Of a DNA stretch of 64,000 bases, positions 23,350 through 35,290 are shown in pieces; the stretch's first letter is position 1; the number at the start of each line of letters is the position of its first letter. The stretch is taken from assembly GCA_922989275.2 (NCBI GenBank), contig OV277872.1, forward strand, positions 26,490,119 to 26,554,118. The letters are read 5' to 3'. Below the pieces are notes generated by a model, which was given only the letters and a program-made list of their open reading frames with translations, made no database searches and was not told the origin of the DNA. Source of the stretch: Gari tellinella. Lineage: Eukaryota; Mollusca; Bivalvia; Cardiida; Psammobiidae. The position numbers and the translations under genes were made by a program.

Positions 23350-26300
23350 ATGTTAGGTACACTAATATTCGTCTGTTCTACGTTGCAAATGGTTTTGTGT
23401 GGAAGAGCTCCTACCTGGGACTTTTGTCATTGCTATTGGGAGACGTGGAGACCTTGGTCATCTTGTACAGAAACCTGTGGTGGCGGTCTACAAGTCAGAG
23501 AAAGAAGGGTGTACGTAGATGACACCCCTGCATGTGATAAATTTGAACGTTGTGCGACGAATGATATGGGATGGGAGGGAAGAATTTGTAACTCAGTTTG
23601 TTATCACGGAGGAACATTCCATGTACTTCATGGAACCAACGGCTACTGTCTTTGTTTGAAGGGTAACAAGGGATCTTGTTGCGAACAAGGTATACCACAA
23701 TTTACTAATAGTTTCCTTATTTAATTAATTATTAAACAGAAAGTGTACTTGCTTCATCTGTGAAATTAAACACAGCATTTGAAGCATTTCGCGACTGTAA
23801 ATGATGCATTACACGAGCGTGCACAAAATCTTAAAAACACTTGATACAAAATTTAGATCTGACTTCTACTGAAATGCATCACATAATAAATGTAGAACAT
23901 TGTTAATATTATTTCAAGTTTTATCGCTCAAAACAAAGTAGATCGTTCGTTATGGCTCTCTATTTGATTAAATAGTTAATTCTATTTACAGTCGTAAATT
24001 GTGGAGCTCCGAGCGAAGTGAGCCATGGTAAAGTTTCTGGTACCGACTTTACATACGGACATACAGTACATTACACATGTGATGCAGACTTCAACATGAC
24101 CAATCCCTCTGATGCGGCCAGAACATGCTCTGACGATGGTTATTGGACAGGAAGGAGTCCGATCTGTCTTTGTAAGATACAGTCGAACTTCGATATCTCG
24201 ACCTCGCTCAACTCGAACTATCCGATATGTCGACACATGAACAATATTATTCCATGCTCGATTTAGTCGACATATTCGTTTTTCAAAGTTAAAACGTGGC
24301 TAAGCCACGTTTTAACTTCGAAATACGTGTATGTTCGACTTAGCCGAGTTCGAGATATCAAAGTGCGACTGTATATGCACATAGTATCTGATTAAAACTA
24401 CTATGAAACTAACTTTGAGACAGTGTTTGGCACCCAAGTATGAAAATATAGGAACATTACATGCCTGTCAGTTTTTTTAAAACGTATGAATTGATTTTTT
24501 TCTTTTGAATTCGTTTCAAACTCTGTCGAAGTTAAACATTAAATAAAGCACTATAAATGATATTATTGTACAATTTTAGATAAACGTGTGATGTATTTCA
24601 ATATGTGTGCAACCGATGGTTCGCATTTAACACACGACACAGCATGAATTATTGTCACATCCAACTCACTCATCGCTCTGTATGTTCTATAAATAGTACA
24701 CGGACGGTTCATGACGTATTAAATACCGAGCTCCCGAGTTATAGAATATAAACTCTTTAGCTCAGAGGTTATGGTATTGGACTGTCATACAGGCGTCTCG
24801 AGTTCGATTCCCGCCCGGGTTATTCTTATTATCAAACGTGGAATTATGCTTTGATTCGTTACGAGCGTTTCTGGTAAGATAGGGGTTCGACAGTGATTAA
24901 CTATATGATGTCGAAATGGCTTCTTATATGCCGAACTGGCTTTAATGTCGAAGTGGCTTTGTTCGTTATCATATGGCGACTTTTTTAAGAAAAGGTATGT
25001 TACTTTCCACACACTCATCTCTCTTAAAATAGCACAGTGGCGGCCTATGACGTATGCAATACCGAGCTCCCGAGTAAAAGAGTATTTTCTTCAGCTCAGA
25101 CATTTTGGTATTGGGCTGTCATACAGGCGGCTTAGGTTCGAATCCCGTCCGGAGTGCTTCATAATATCTAATGTAAACTGTATGTAGAAAGATAAATACA
25201 CAGTAAAGAATACCTATCGATGATTTTGAATACAGGTGGTTGCTTAAAGACTTTTCCTCAGTCCATTGAGGACCACCAGTCCATTGTTCTGGAGGTGTCA
25301 GTGTAACTGTGAAATCATGTGCAAATCACGTGCTGCACAATCTCAGTTTACCTGGTGAGGTCCAAATTATATTCATGATCTAGTGATGTTCAATGGTTAT
25401 TTCTAACCCAACTATCAAATATAAAGGTAGAGTCTCACACGAGAAGCTTCAATGGTTCTTTGCTAACGGTATGTCTACAAGACCAATGTTCTTTGCAAGG
25501 AAATTGTCTGGCAAGGTGTTATGACCAAAAGGTCGTCAGGAGATGTCTTTAATGCAAGAAACAAAAGAATACATAAAACTTCTGTATGGATTACATAAAT
25601 TTAGAGAGTTATAATAGTAGTCGACTAATGCATGGTTTATGTATTATCTATCACATGATCTTAATTTCAATAGATGCGTCGTCATGCAACAGTAATCCGT
25701 GTAGAAATGGCGCCACCTGTACCAACAACCTAGGAGGTTACGACTGCACTTGCGTGCCGGGTTGGACAGGGACGAACTGTCAAGTTGGTATGTCATAACA
25801 GTTATGTTACTCATTGTATATACTGTCTTGAAACACGTATATTATATGCCGTGTTTTTCAATTAGCATGGCGGAGCTAACTTTGGCCAATATAAACTAAT
25901 TGACCTTTTATTTTAGGGGTGATATGTATAGTTCCGTATTATATCGTTATTGTCCGATACTTTCAACATAGGGAAACACAATCTATACGTTCATCCAAAT
26001 CCACGTGAAGATTGTATATACAGTGTTCCTTCTCTACAATAACACCTTATGGAAGACAACGATTGCGTGCATTGTTCGGATGGAGTTGCTAGAGGGAGAG
26101 GAAATTACGACTTCGCTTACATTTGCAGACAACTTGAATCCAGATCAGACGCCGCGTGACGCGGCGTCTGATCTGAATTCAAGCTGTTTATTATTCTTCA
26201 TTAGATTCCTTTTGTCAAAAAGTCCACTTATATGTAATGTTGAGAAAAACGAAAAATGTCAACGGTAAATCCCGATAATAAAAGAGAATGCTGTCGCCTC

Positions 26301-29300
26301 CAAAGTTGAAATGCAATTCTCCGCATCGAAACTCCGTCCTAACAAGTCAATAAAATCGGTCTATATATACCTTATGCCAATGAGATGAATTGCCAATAAC
26401 ATTTATATTTTCCTCCTTCGTTACATTATCGAATTACTAAAATTATCAAGAGCAACAGATAAATTGTACTTTTTTTTTATCTTTTGAACAGTGAAAAGAA
26501 GGCGTTTTTTATACAGAAAAATTCCATACTAGTATCTCATGTAACGTTTGTCTACAGAATACCTCTCTAAACCAAGCACCTATAAAACATTTTTGGTTTG
26601 TAATGCACTCGGTAACATGTTGCAGCTTACTGTAGGATCAATGTCAGAATAAAAACCCTTCCTGTCTTACGTTTATCCTGCAATTAGTCACTGGTCTTTT
26701 GTGATATACTTTATTTTCCAAAGAGTGTACGGTATAGAGAGGTATACACTCATTTTAGATATTAAACCACCGGATTTTGACACGTGTCCAAAAAGCAAGA
26801 CAATCTACACGTCAAACATGACTCACACAGAATCATGGACTGCACCGATTTATACAGACCCATTTGGCGGAAGCGTTGTTGTTACAAAGAATTATGAATC
26901 CAGCACGTTTACATTTCCATGGGGACATCATACTGTACAATATACGGGGAATAAGCCATCCAACGGCCTATCAACTGAGTGTACCTTCACAATTGATGTC
27001 CAACGTAGGTTGTTTATCGTCATTCATGTTCTATGACACAAAGCGTTACTGTGGATATGCAATTTTTCCCCGTTTAAACGAAACTAAACTAAAGGAAAAC
27101 TCTATGTTATACAGTAAAACCACTATATATCGACCAAGACATTGTTTGAATAATTAAGTGTTGAAGACAGGCGACTGCTAAAAGCAAGGTGAAAGTAAAC
27201 TGCCCGCTTGCTTTAAGTTGTCATCCGACTTTTATACAATGAATTAGCCTTCTTTTTAATGGTCGTAATATAGAGGTCTAACTGTACTATATAAAAGTAA
27301 AACTAGTTTTGAAAAATCTTACGATTTAGTTTCCTTTATTGGTGCCATACAGTTCTGAGCCTGGTCAGATACAGAGTTACTTGGCGTCTGATCTGATTTT
27401 AAACCGTTTCATAAGGACATGGGTTTTTAGCATCTGAGTCAGTCAAGTCTACAAAAAATGACTAGTGTTTATGTGATCTCACTGACTTTAACACATACTG
27501 CCTGATACAGTACTGAACCTTATTAAATTAAATTGATAATCGCAAGCAAATCGCAAGCGATTTGCCATCAATTGCCATCGAATTGGGTGCTTCAAGATGC
27601 CAATCTAACGCTTGAATATTTTTACGCGATTTTTACGAAGCGGTTGTGACAAAAATGGGATTGAAAAAATTAACGAAGGCATATTTGCGAATATTTGTGA
27701 GAAACACCATTCAGGCAAACTTATCCGAGGGTAAAGTACCCCAATATTATTTTAGAATTTTCTTTTTAATGGATGGTGATAACGTAAAGGTATTTTCTGA
27801 TTTATGAAATATAATATATATAATCATATTTTAACTTGATTATGGAAATCATAACAATGTGTGTGATTAAATGATGCTGTAATACAGTTAGGAACAATCC
27901 AAAAGTCACATTTTTTTAGTATATGTCAATTACGTGTAAGGTCACTGTTAGCTCTCGCTACAGCCGGGCAGCGAGCTCTCGTGGACATGATGCAATTCCT
28001 GATGAGTGCTACAAGGATATTGTTCCATTCCTCATGGATCCTTTTCTGCACTTCTGTGCTATTATGGGGAATAGTATCTCCCCTGAATATGCGTCGCCAG
28101 AGCTCATCCCAGATGTGCTCTATTTGGTTAATTTCGGATGACTTTGACGGCCATTGCAACATAGAAGAGATTATGTGACATGTTGCACCGCCCAACATCA
28201 AAGTCATTCTCGTATTTCGCTGAAACACTCATTAGTAATTGTATTATGTCCATGAGGGTTCACTGCATGGCTGTAGTGACAGCTAACGATCGCCGTACAC
28301 GTTATAGACATATGCTCCAAAATGTGAGGGTTTGATTGACACTATGCCTTGTTCTTTACTATACTACAGCATCATGTTTCATTTCCATGAGGGCTAGCTA
28401 TATGGCTGTAGTGAGAGCTAACGGTGGTCATACACGTTATTGACATATGCCCGTAAAATGTGACTTTTTGATTGGCACTCTGCCTTGTTCACACCTGTAT
28501 TACAGCATCATTTAATCACAAACATTGTATATTTTCCATGAAATAGTTAAAAAAAAAATTGTATGTCATAAATCAGAAAAAAACATTACGTTATCACCAT
28601 TCATGATAAAGAAAATTCAAAAATAATCTTGGGGTACTTAGCAGTTTTGCTAAGTATATATATTATTTTGAATCGCAAGCGAACTGCCATCGAATTGCGA
28701 GCGAATTGCCATCGAATTACTAGGATTTGCAAAAATTGTTAATTTAATAAGGTTCAGTTATGTAATAATTAGTAGGATCAATTGAATATTTATACCTTTT
28801 GCACTTTATATAAATGTTTCTGTATTTGGACTCGTATTTGTATAGCAGTGAAAAGCAACCTCGTCTCCACTGTATGCAGTGATATGAGGCTCGCCAATTA
28901 CGAAAGGAGATTTAACGAAATAGTAAATACATATACAGTAGAAACCCTCCAAACCGGAACCTCTAAATATCGGAATTTTCTCTATAAATTAAGTCCCGTT
29001 TTCAATCCTTCTTTTTTTAAAATTAAATCATAATTACGTACTTTATACGTTAATGAATATGTATCATCAGATACTATATTCTAGTAGATTATAGCTTAAA
29101 TCATGTTGAAAGCAAAGCTGAATGCTCCTCAATGCGCATTCTGATTTACTACAACCTGCTATAGTCAGCTATCCTGCATATTAAGACCAAGCTATGGGTA
29201 ATGGGTTAAAATCCCTATAAACTGATAACCCCTTTAAACCGGAAATTTATGTTGTCCCCACACATGTCTGATTTAGAGGTGTTTCACTGTATAACAAAAA

Positions 29301-32300
29301 GTAATCCCCCTCTCTAACAAACATATAGAAGAATGGACTTGATAAAATGATATTTAGATCGAAATAATCCAACACGCTCGAGTACTTCATCATAAGTGTA
29401 CTTCACTACATAACGCAATACAAAATAATAATACAATAAATTGCTGTTGTTTACATGTACTTCTAAAGAAACAATCACCAATGAATTTTGTAATTGTTTT
29501 ATTTGTGTCAGTAAATTATAATATATAGGATCTGTCATGAGTCGATGTTTAAGAAAAGCTGATCTCAAACGAGTCTAGAATTGAAATGTTATTAAGTGAG
29601 CCTTGGTAAGCTTAGTATCTTTTCTATTCTAGGCGAGTTTGAGATCAATTTGTCTTTAACATCGACTAGTGACATATTCTTTTTCTAACATAACCAACCA
29701 TTTAAAGCTATTTTCTTTAAAGCAATAGGCGTTTTTTGAACCCTGGAGACGTCAAAACGCCTCAATAAATAGTGACCTTCTAGTGATGTCATCAATTAAA
29801 AGTCCATACAACAATCCCAATCCTGAGACAATGGGATGACGCACCTGAAAAAGCTGAACAGAACAGAACATATCTTTTATTACTCACAGTTTACAACAGA
29901 GTGTAACAGCATGTGATCATAATACAATACATTCAATATGGCAGTGGTAACATGGTTATTAGAAATTCACTGAGAGGTCATACCATAGGGGCCAGGAGTT
30001 TGACGAGAGTCAAACTCCGGACCTCTATGGGTCAGACTAGCTCTGATAGGTAATAATTACTTTCAGTGTGGGGGGAGGTGGTATACTTAAACATTTCGAA
30101 TTAATGCGTTTTTGAAATTTCGAAAGTTTGGTTTCCCTGATGGATATATGGTAGCAGCCAGATACATACTTAAGTAGGAGAAGTGCATAATCAATAACAC
30201 TTCATACATGTACATACAAACATTTAGTTCTAAAACATGTACATAATTTATTATACTAATCAACTTATTTTTGTTGCTTTTCTTTATAGAACAAGTTAAA
30301 TTCTTAGAAAGAAAGGTAGAATGCGAATAACTACAGGCACCGATATAGTAGACAAAACATTTTATTGATCTACCGGTTTCGACCTTATTCAGGTCTTCAT
30401 CAGGATACAAAACATGAAAAAATCATCCTTAAAGTAACAAATGTCGGTTTTTCAAGTCACGTGATTTCTCCGACAGCATAGCGTCCTTTGCAACTGTGAC
30501 GTCATAGTAGACTATTGATTAACAAGTACAAAGATTCTTTAAAAAAGATGAAGCAAATGTTGATTAGAACTTGATTTTAAAAAGAACGAGTTGGCAATTA
30601 ACAATACATATTAGAAATTTGTAGAGTGCAAAATGAAACAGTTAAAATCAGATTCTGTAGTTTATAGTAACATTTTATTGAAGTTTCAAAAGTTCTTCTG
30701 TCTTGGCAATTAGTGGAAGTCTATAGAAAAATCATCGTTCAATTGATCGCTATCGTCTAATTCTGTGGGTGAGTTTCCAGTCTGGTAACAAGTGGGTCCC
30801 ATGATGGAAGCATCAAGCTCCTCTAATATTGGGAGATGTATCACTAGAAGGTCATCTGTGTACTGTAGAGACTGTATTTTGGACGATCTGTAGATTATTA
30901 TTAGTTCAGAGGTTTTCTTGAAGAGTTCTAGGTGGTCTACAGATGAGCTTGGTGCAGTTTCACTTTTATCTGGCATGTAATGGTATGTTAAAAAAGTTTA
31001 ACATACCTTGATTATGGATTTCATGTCTATTTTCCTGATACATTCTGTAAAATCCTTGTTTTAATGTTAATTCTTCTTCCTGTCTGTCTCGGTTTTTGGG
31101 TCTTGTTGTGTTTTCTCTGGTTTGTCCTTTTCGTTCATTTTGCGTTTTTTTGAAGTCCGTGTTTTAGTCAATCCCGGAAGTACTCTTCATTCTAAAGTTG
31201 CAGTTCTTGAAGACAGACGAATTTCCAATGGAGATTGTCAAACCATGTACATAATTTATTATACTATTCAACTTATTTTTGTTGCTTTTCTTTATAGAAC
31301 AAGTTAAATTCTTGTGTGAGACTGTTTGGATCCAGATCAGATGCCGAGCTCCTCGCCGTCCTATCTGGATCAAAACGGTATTCACCAGTTAGCCGAGTCG
31401 CGATTTGCATGACAAGAATAAAAGCGTTACAGTTTATAATAATGTAAGAAATACAAATGTACAATACACAAAATGTACCGGATTCGAATGGTGCTATATT
31501 TAACCCGTTTGTGCCCACGATCCTATTTACCGGTATAGGTATAGGACATAGGCAAATAGTGTACACTCTGATCAGACGCCGAATTGTGCGTCGTCTGATC
31601 AGGGTCTACACTGTTTGCTGGTAGTTATTTCAATATAAAACAAAATGATAATGAACATTTTGACCAGGTATCCCTTTGATAAAAAAAATGGACTAATCCT
31701 ATATATAAACATGGAGGAGTCCACAAGGCGCAATTGGGTTAAATGATATCTTGAACAGACTATAAATACATGAATATTCAAAGTAGTCGTCCAGATTTAG
31801 CAAAGAAAAAGACTATAGGTATGTCACTGATTGGTCGTATTCGAATCATCGAGTTTGTTGTCAACGAAAAGTGGGCGGAGCAAACGCGCGAAGATTTACT
31901 GATGTCAACGATTTTAGCCCGACTCGAATAGAAATTGTAGTCAACGAAAAATGTGTACTTCCGGACGAATGGAAATGAATCAGACACCCGTTAAAACAGT
32001 CGTAATGCTCCCAATTTTTATATACGCATATAATGCCATGCGATCTGGATCCATTCGATTAATTGAGAGGGTCTATATGTTTGTTTTATCTAGTGACACT
32101 AATCACGTGGTATAAACGTGGTCACGTGACTAAATCAACGCTCGATTTTAGGGTTTGACAACATTTTGTCAACGGAAAACATCAAGTGGTGATTCGAATA
32201 GAACTTGTTGACAACTATTCCAACTAACGCGGTAGTTGTCCTGATTCGAATACGACCAATGACAGGTAGTGGTTGACACATGTGCCTATTTCTTCCGTGA

Positions 32301-34900
32301 AGCACGTGCGACCTTAAAAATGGCATACAAGACAAACATTACTATAGTATAGCGTTCGTAAAAAAATACGCTCTGCATAGCTACAGCACGGGACTGCAGT
32401 ATAATTATTTACGGAGTGCTAATCCGATATTTGAAGGTACCGTCTAGCTTCGATATCCCGAGCTCGCCTAAGCCAAACATGTCCGTATTTCAGAGCCAAC
32501 ACCTTGACTAAGTCACGTATTGGCTTCGAAATAAGGACATGCTCGAACCAGGCGAGGTCGAAATGATAATATTCAACTGTGGAAATACAAAAATCTCAAG
32601 TTAAGCGATTTTGAGATATCCAAGTTCGACTGTAACCAGAAGTCCTTACTATTTATAGTGCGTGCACAATATTGGTGAAGTAATCCTTCTATATACAGTA
32701 TGGTTTATTACATAAAAATTATTTGTGTAATTAGTCTATCTTGAAAATTGTTTTATGACAAACTTTACAAATTTTGCTAGGTTTAAAAGTAACTTTTCGT
32801 CCGACACGTTAAGCAATGCTTTAAATTTTATAATATTTGGATTTACATAGTATTTGGCTGGAATCAATTTAGAAAGTTCTGCTTGGAAACTGGGGCATTT
32901 TAATAAGTAGTGTAGTTCGTCGCCAATATCGTTTAAATTACAAACATTACATTTTCTCAGAGGATGTTCGACAAATGATTGTCTCCAACGACCTGTTTCA
33001 ATTGGAAAACGGTGGTTACCTGTTCTAAAGTGCAATAATGGTAACCTTTATGACTGTGGGAGGCATTTTAAGTATGGCTCAAAGTTTGTGTTATCTTTAA
33101 AGATTGAATAGTTTATGCCTTTAGAAGATGAATTAAGTTGAGCGTTCCAATTTTGGTGGAAGTGTTCAATAAGTCTTTGTTTTACTAGAACATGTATACT
33201 CTTACTTTGTATATTCATTTGATTTAGCCAAATATCTGAGTAGCCTGTTGTGTCAAGAATGCTTTTAACATGATTGGTCCATTTGAAAGTATGGTTGCTT
33301 GAAAACATATACCTGTATAAAAGATGCGATATTTTATTCTGTTTAGAAAGCAGCATGGTATTCCAAAACTTAATCATGCGTGTTTTAACAATAATTTCGA
33401 TTGGAAAACGAGATATATGGGACTATAAACTTTAGCAGCAATAACCACAGCAACAACGTCATCAAATTGATCTCACACATGTTGGAGACAAGGATATTCA
33501 TGAGCGTTGTTCGCTATAGAAAACAAGGGTAGTTATGTGATAATAAACCACTTCAGCTTTAACGAAATAGCATGGTAAAATATATACATGTAGGTATCTA
33601 ATATTTTTATTCTTACTACGATTGTTTGTTTCCGAAATATATAAAAAGGTCTTGTTAGATTAATAGTTTAATATAAACTTATTTTTAAGCTCATCCCTGT
33701 ATCCCCCTCGAACAGCCAGCACACGGAATCGTTGCTTGCAACAATTGGAACACGAAGCACTCTTCCATTTGTAAGCTTCTGTGCAAGGAAGGCTACACTT
33801 ATCCACCAGGCTTCTCTAACCATGACTTGTATGTCTGTGCTGCCTCTGGACATTGGTTTCCATCAGTGCAAATGTCACAGTGTGTTTCACCAGGTGAGGT
33901 TACATTATCATCATATCAAACACAATCATGAATCATGGGTTTATATTTGAGTCGTGTCATGGGAAAATATGCCTTATTGTATTGCAAACGGTGTATATTA
34001 ATTATAAGTCGCACACGAGAAGAAGAACCGACGTTCTGAAAATTTATCTTTAAACTGTTTTCTTATACATTTTTTGATAAGTCGAATCTAGCTGCTTTTC
34101 TAATATCTTAACCGTTTCACCTTACATGTAATGATAATGTTGATGAATAAATGTAACATCTATGAGGTTAAATGCTTTTACTTTATAACGAGTTTCCGAA
34201 AAAGCATATCACATAACTATATATGTTAACCCTTTTAACCCTAAATATCTCTCGTGGGTATTTATAATCCTTTTAGACTCTTCTAGTACAAAACATTGAA
34301 CCAGTCTATTGTTGCATGTTTGGTATATGTTTAACCATAAAAGCAAATGAAAATATCAAACAGTCCAGACCCTGATCAAAGAGCTCCTATAGGAGTCCTC
34401 TGATTAGGATCTACAGTGTTTGCATATGTAATCAGAGATCTCTACAGAGGGATGTTGGGTTGAAAAGGTTGAAAGGGTTAAACCATGCTCAATAACCCCC
34501 GTCACTGCCTTTATCCGAGTACATGTATAATGGTTATTTGCAAACAGTAGAGTCCTGAGTATGTGCCGATATAACATGGCATCTAAGCAGGGTCCTAACG
34601 GTTTTACATTCATTATAACTTTTAATAAATTTATTTAAAAATCAAATTTTTAGGAATAAAAATGGCATTTTTAAAGCAGGTTGATTCGTAGCAGTTCATT
34701 GGATAACTATTAAAAATATTATGTTTGTAGAGTTGTACATAACGGGAACAAGATATTCAGCATTTGAATGCCACAACGGATCCAACCATGACCATATTGC
34801 AGATTACTATATCCGAAGCCTCAAATCGTCTAATTTCAACAGCTTGTGCGAAAATCATCCGGTTGAATGCCACAAAGGAAACGTCTTCGTCAACTGTTAA
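23350..34900 (+). CDS. Gene B: secreted TSP1-EGF-sushi-EGF-HYR-sushi protein, 6 exons, 417 aa
   Basis: Exons: 23350-23689, 23992-24171, 25674-25787, 26759-27004, 33690-33893, 34731-34900. Every junction is AG/GT and phase 1, and the joined frame is open to TAA at 34898. Residues 1-17 are a signal peptide (MLGTLIFVCSTLQMVLC). Residues 33-80 are a thrombospondin type 1 repeat (WRPWSSCTETCGGG). Residues 80-111 look like a short EGF-like module. 115-173 is a sushi/CCP domain (NCGAP...YTCDADF...GYWTG). 175-211 is a canonical six-Cys EGF (NPCRNGATC...GWTGTNC). 213-293 is an HYR domain (FPWGHHTVQY, CTFTIDV). 295-361 is a second sushi domain. 363-417 is a Cys-rich tail with four Cys. The composition recalls SVEP1-like proteins but the protein is much smaller. 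Symmetric exon phases fit exon shuffling. No transmembrane segment or polyA signal close to the stop; AATAAA appears at about 35105. An extracellular binding role is inferred. Confidence 0.85.
24180..24371. mobile_element. TA-flanked MITE (CAGTCGAACTTCGATATC ends) at the exon 2 donor
   Basis: The ends CAGTCGAACTTCGATATCTC and GAGATATCAAAGTGCGACTG are inverted and flanked by TA. A second internal palindrome, AAAACGTGGC-TAA-GCCACGTTTT, lies near 24290-24315. The element starts nine bases into the intron, directly after GTAAGATA. A decayed relative lies at 32443-32635. Confidence 0.8.
24735..25150 (+). repeat. Two tRNA-like segments, probable SINE heads
   Basis: CTCTTTAGCTCAGAGGTTAT...GACTGTCATACAGG...GTTCGATTCCCG (about 24750-24822) and the related CTTCAGCTCAGAC...GGCTGTCATACAGG...GTTCGAATCCCG (about 25085-25145) have box A, a GTC-centred anticodon-like loop and box B. 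The acceptor ends do not pair, so they are not functional tRNA genes. Both are preceded by AATACCGAGCTCCCGAGT, which indicates a repeated SINE unit in intron 2 of gene B. Confidence 0.6.
26019..26195. mobile_element. Decayed MITE (CAGTGTTCCTTCTCT end) with type-1 hairpin
   Basis: The left end CAGTGTTCCTTCTCTACAAT resembles the MITE at 59722-60057. The hairpin at 26128-26189 has perfect inner arms GATCAGACGCCGCG and CGCGGCGTCTGATC. The matching right end is not clear. Lies in intron 3 of gene B. Confidence 0.55.
27112..27294. mobile_element. MITE, family CAGTRAAACC, with decayed type-2 hairpin
   Basis: TA-flanked ends CAGTAAAACCACTATATATC and GGTCGTAATATAGAGG...ACTG. The core (27178-27232) is a shortened type-2 hairpin, AAAGCAAGGTGAAAGTAAAC...GCTTGCTTTAAG. 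Lies in intron 4 of gene B. Confidence 0.7.
27513..28757 (-). mobile_element. Tc1/mariner-type transposon remnant with long TIRs
   Basis: CTGAACCTTATTAAATT at the left and AATTTAATAAGGTTCAG at the right are inverted ends, flanked by TA and TT. Pairing continues inward in blocks: ATCGCAAGC/CGAATTGCCATCG, AAGTACCCCAA/TTGGGGTACTT, GGTGATAACGTAA/TTACGTTATCACC and GTGATTAAATGATGCTGTAA/TTACAGCATCATTTAATCAC. The arms are therefore several hundred bases. The centre carries a transposase remnant on the minus strand. Located in intron 4 of gene B, antisense. Confidence 0.85.
27926..28228 (-). pseudogene. C-terminal fragment of a Tc1/mariner DDE transposase
   Basis: The 100-codon frame includes QWPSKSSEINQIEHIWDELW, the family block carrying the last catalytic acid (Glu of IEH), followed by EEWNNI and a C-terminal NCIMSTRAR motif. 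The N-terminal DNA-binding region and the first catalytic acids are absent, since the frame begins only about 25 residues before the block. A full transposase is about 340 residues, so this copy is inactive. Confidence 0.85.
28936..29289. mobile_element. MITE, family CAGTRAAACC, with decayed type-2 hairpin
   Basis: TA-flanked; ends CAGTAGAAACCCTCCAAACC and TTTAGAGGTGTTTCACTG. The core near 29102-29175 has GTTGAAAGCAAAGCTGAATG paired with CGCATTCTGATTTAC. Confidence 0.65.
30236..31312 (-). mobile_element. 0.94-kb insertion with hammerhead-like core, flanked by 70-bp direct repeats
   Basis: About 70 bases (from CATGTACATAATTTATTATA to GTTAAATTCTT) occur at 30236-30305 and again at 31243-31312 with a single mismatch. 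Between them, on the minus strand, lie decayed coding-like segments (ATGAACGAAAAGGACAAACC near 31140; frame 30976-30710 with no recognised domain) and, at the 3' end, a hammerhead-like core. Its layout resembles a deleted Penelope-like element or retrozyme-like derivative. In intron 4 of gene B. Confidence 0.5.
30371..30403 (-). ncRNA. Hammerhead ribozyme-like core
   Basis: On the minus strand: CTGATGA, then GACCT...AGGTC stem II, then GAAA, followed by the self-complementary ACCGGT and TA. The conserved CUGAUGA and GAAA core boxes and a short palindromic stem III are typical of minimal hammerheads in Penelope-like elements, which may act as dimers. Stem I pairing is only about three base pairs, so activity is doubtful. 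Confidence 0.55.
31504..31738. mobile_element. TTAA-type MITE with type-1 hairpin
   Basis: Perfect TTAA flanks; ends CCCGTTTGTGCCCACG and GGCGCAATTGGG. The hairpin at 31565-31605 has arms CTGATCAGACG and CGTCTGATCAG. Another type-1 hairpin copy lies just outside at 31318-31382. Confidence 0.75.
31826..32262. mobile_element. TIR element with TTGGTCGTATTCGAATCA ends
   Basis: The left end ATTGGTCGTATTCGAATCA is mirrored by TGATTCGAATACGACCAAT on the right. Inner copies of GTTGTCAACGAAAA and GTCAACGGAAAA recur in both halves. It is non-coding. Superfamily not assigned. Confidence 0.65.
32443..32635. mobile_element. Decayed relative of the 24180 MITE
   Basis: GCTTCGATATCCCGAGCTCG at the left and GAGATATCCAAGTTCGACTG at the right resemble the ends of the MITE at 24180. 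The centre pairs CCGTATTTCAGAGCCAA with TTGGCTTCGAAATAAGG. Confidence 0.6.
32700..33420 (-). pseudogene. 5'-truncated LINE tail, same type as the 13.4-kb LINE
   Basis: Two minus frames (33377-33048 and 33035-32736) are the C-terminal region of a LINE ORF2 broken by one frameshift near 33040. The first has FKWTNHVKSIL and DIWLNQ. The second has the zinc-binding pattern KCNVCN...ELHYLLKC, parallel to KCTFCN...HFVIEC in the 13.4-kb element, preceded by a FPIETGRWR segment. Coding similarity starts abruptly near 33418, so the reverse transcriptase is missing. It lies antisense in intron 4 of gene B, about 270 bases before exon 5. Confidence 0.8.
34230..34477. mobile_element. TTAA-type MITE with variant hairpin
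   Basis: Perfect TTAA flanks; ends CCCTTTTAACCC and GGTTGAAAGGG. The core is a variant of type 1 (CCTGATCAAAGAGCTCCTAT / AGGAGTCCTCTGATTAGG), also seen at 61031-61095. Located in intron 5 of gene B. Confidence 0.75.
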
Positions 34901-34984
34901 TTGTTAATCATGTGTGTAGTGTTACTAGCTTATTGACCAATTTTTCTTACATGGTCGAGCTATTTTTAGTACAGAATAGTTTAT

Positions 34985-35290
34985 AATGGTAAATAGATAA
35001 AACGGTAAATGGGTAACATCGGATAAATATCCATACACTTTCCTACTTGAGATAAGCATGATCATCGTGCAGCACGAGACTTTACTGATACATTACTCTT
35101 TCCCAATAAATCAGTTTACCCTAAAACTACTATTTCAATTGCAAACAGGTTGGAGCCAGATCAGACGCCGGGTATTTTGGGGTCTGATCAGGCTCCAACC
35201 TGTTTACCACTCAGAAAAAACAGAAATATCTAAAAAATGCAATTTTCTAGTTAAGTGCATTGCGTTTGCGTTTAAAAGGGAAGAATAATG
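34985..35290. repeat. MITE-like repeat with strong type-1 hairpin
   Basis: The hairpin at 35146-35207 has arms GGTTGGAGCCAGATCAGACG and GTCTGATCAGGCTCCAACC. Its left flank (CTTGAGATAAGCATGAT, GCAGCACGAGAC, TTTCCCAATAAA) recurs at 50960-51125, so this is a dispersed unit. It lies just downstream of gene B; AATAAA at about 35105 could serve as its polyA signal. Confidence 0.55.

Noticed and set aside
24750..25145. Two tRNA genes with GTC-like anticodon
   Set aside because: Box A and box B are present, but the acceptor arms do not pair and both share non-tRNA flanks, so they are SINE-type derivatives.
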